The notes under the pieces are model-generated. The model saw only the letters and a program-made list of their open reading frames with translations. It did no database searches and had not been told where the DNA came from. A DNA stretch of 6,186 bases from Pseudomonadota bacterium (GTDB lineage: Bacteria; Pseudomonadota; Gammaproteobacteria; Burkholderiales; SG8-39). Both the position numbers and the translations under genes were made by a program. Of the stretch, positions 4,881 through 6,186 are shown piece by piece. Position 1 is the stretch's first letter. Each line of letters begins with the position of its first letter. Location of the stretch: contig JAJZUN010000183.1 of NCBI GenBank assembly GCA_021848555.1, positions 1-6,186 on the forward strand, read 5' to 3'.

Positions 4881-6186
4881 GTGAGCGGCAACAGCGTACC
4901 TCCAGCCGCCGTGCGCGCTGTCCGGCCGCGCGCGCCTGCGCATTCCAAGGCGCCGTCCGCCGCTGCGCCTGCTACGCTGACGGCGAAGCTGGCAAAACTC
5001 GGCATCCGGCGCGAGTTCGATCTGGTGCTGCACCTGCCGCTGCGCTACGAGGACGAAACCCGGCTCACCGCGATCGCCGACGCGCGTGACGGTGCTCCGG
5101 TGCAGGTGGAAGGCACGGTGATCGACAGCCGGATCGCCTACCGCCCGCGGCGCCAGCTGGTGTGCCGGATCGAGGACGCGAGCGGCCAGCTGTATATGCG
5201 CTTCCTGAATTTCTACGGCAGCCAGGCGAAGGCGCTGGTCGCGGGCGCGCGCGTGCGCGCCTTCGGCGAGGCGCGCCCCGGTTTTTTCGGCGCCGAGATG
5301 GTCCATCCGCGCTATCGCATCGTGGGCGCAGGCACGCTGCTGCCCGAGGCGCTGACGCCGATCTATCCGACCACCGCCGGACTGCCGCAGGCGGCCCTGC
5401 GCCGCCTGATCGCCAAGGCGCTGGCGCAATGCGAACTCGACGAAACGCTGCCCGGCGACACCCTGGCGCAGTTGGGCCTGCCGGCATTTCGCGATGCCAT
5501 CGATGCCCTGCACCATCCGCGCCCCGGCGACGACGCGGGCGCCCTCACCGGACGCAGCCATCCGGCGTGGCGGCGCATGAAACTGGACGAATTGCTGGCG
5601 CAGCAGTTGTCGATGCGCCTGCACTACCGCGAGCGCAAGCGCAAGACGGCGCCCGCGCTGAAAGCAGCCGGCGCACTGACCGCGGGCCTGCTCGATCGGC
5701 TGCCATTCCGGCTGACGCGCGCGCAGACGCGCGCCTGGGCCGAGATCGGGCAGGATCTGGCGCAGGCGCACCCGATGCACCGCCTGCTGCAGGGCGATGT
5801 CGGCAGCGGAAAGACCGTGGTGGCGGCGCTGGCGGCGCTGCGTGCGGTCGAAAACGGCATGCAGGCCGCGGTCATGGCGCCCACCGAAATCCTGGCCGAG
5901 CAGCATTACCGCAAATTCTCCGACTGGCTCGCGCCCCTGGGCGTGCAGCTCACCTGGCTCTCCGGCAGCCAGAAGAAAAAGGAGCGCGCGGCGGCCGTGG
6001 CGGACATCGCCTCGGGTGCGACCCGGGTGGCGGTGGGCACGCATGCGCTGTTCCAGGAAGGCGTCGTGTTCCAGTCGCTCGGCCTGGCCATCGTCGACGA
6101 GCAGCACCGCTTCGGCGTGGAGCAGCGCCTGGCGCTGCGCGCCAAGGGTGCGGCGGCGCAGGGTGCGGCTAGCGCGGAGCCGCACC
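4881..6186 (+). CDS. recG: ATP-dependent DNA helicase RecG, 3' end missing
   Basis: The first 435 codons of RecG, about 60% of the usual length of near 690. The frame is intact and runs off the window. RecG is a superfamily 2 translocase that remodels stalled replication forks and branched DNA (Holliday junctions, D-loops, R-loops). In order: a Pro/Ala/Arg-rich N-terminus (1-32), a segment matching E. coli RecG (LAKLGIRREFDLVLHLPLRY, 38-57), and the wedge OB domain (about 72-145; MRFLNFYGS, and AEMVHPRYR near its end). The helicase motor follows, with PFRLTRAQ (275-282), Walker A GDVGSGKT (305-312, Lys311), motif Ia PTEILAEQH (334-342), GTHALFQ (386-392) and the DEQH box (406-409) in DEQHRFGVEQRLALR. 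The start is a GTG with a fair ribosome binding site. The N-terminus is about 12 residues longer than in E. coli. The gene is in the same reading frame as ridA, eight sense codons past its stop, and is probably co-transcribed with it. Confidence 0.95.
   Translation, partial: MSGNSVPPAAVRAVRPRAPAHSKAPSAAAPATLTAKLAKLGIRREFDLVLHLPLRYEDETRLTAIADARDGAPVQVEGTVIDSRIAYRPRRQLVCRIEDASGQLYMRFLNFYGSQAKALVAGARVRAFGEARPGFFGAEMVHPRYRIVGAGTLLPEALTPIYPTTAGLPQAALRRLIAKALAQCELDETLPGDTLAQLGLPAFRDAIDALHHPRPGDDAGALTGRSHPAWRRMKLDELLAQQLSMRLHYRERKRKTAPALKAAGALTAGLLDRLPFRLTRAQTRAWAEIGQDLAQAHPMHRLLQGDVGSGKTVVAALAALRAVENGMQAAVMAPTEILAEQHYRKFSDWLAPLGVQLTWLSGSQKKKERAAAVADIASGATRVAVGTHALFQEGVVFQSLGLAIVDEQHRFGVEQRLALRAKGAAAQGAASAEPH

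Noticed and set aside
4434..6185. Long minus-strand open frame opposite ridA and recG
   Set aside because: Arg/Ala/Gln/His-rich shadow composition, with the opposite strand encoding two clear protein families with intact motifs.

Overview
The window is GC-rich, densely coding DNA with the look of a betaproteobacterial chromosome. The evidence for that is high-GC third codon positions, a ridA-recG neighbourhood of a kind I recall from betaproteobacteria, and a PAS/HisKA_3 sensor kinase. The lineage is an inference, not a measurement. No mobile element, CRISPR array, tRNA or rRNA was seen.

Layout from left to right. (1) 2-829, plus strand: the C-terminal part of a NarX/DegS-type sensor histidine kinase, cut by the window edge. 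(2) 830-1144: a 315-base non-coding gap between converging genes, holding four inverted repeats. Two of them (1024-1047 and 1058-1089) have related arms. (3) 4387 down to 1145, minus strand: four closely spaced genes that look like one operon. In transcription order they are a small TPR protein, a 653-residue APC-superfamily permease resembling the KimA/KUP potassium transporters, an unrecognised 63-residue protein with two membrane segments, and a NarL/LuxR-type response regulator. Gaps are 11, 38 and 8 bases, and no terminator is visible between the genes. A good sigma70-like promoter (TATAAT at -10) lies just upstream of the TPR gene. (4) 4388-4475: a short divergent intergenic region. (5) 4476 to the window end, plus strand: ridA (enamine/imine deaminase) followed 24 bases later by the first 435 codons of recG (branched-DNA helicase).

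How the parts may work together. The sensor kinase and the response regulator converge on each other and belong to families that normally partner, so they may be a cognate pair. The regulator is last in the transporter operon, so the permease, the TPR protein and the two-segment membrane protein may be linked to a signal-transduction circuit, possibly ion homeostasis. This is inferred from gene order and family membership. The ridA-recG pair is a separate housekeeping unit.

The most unusual parts are the unrecognised 63-residue membrane protein, the linkage of a KimA-like permease to a two-component regulator, and the hairpin array between the kinase and regulator genes. Several long open frames antisense to the permease, regulator and recG are judged to be GC-driven shadows.
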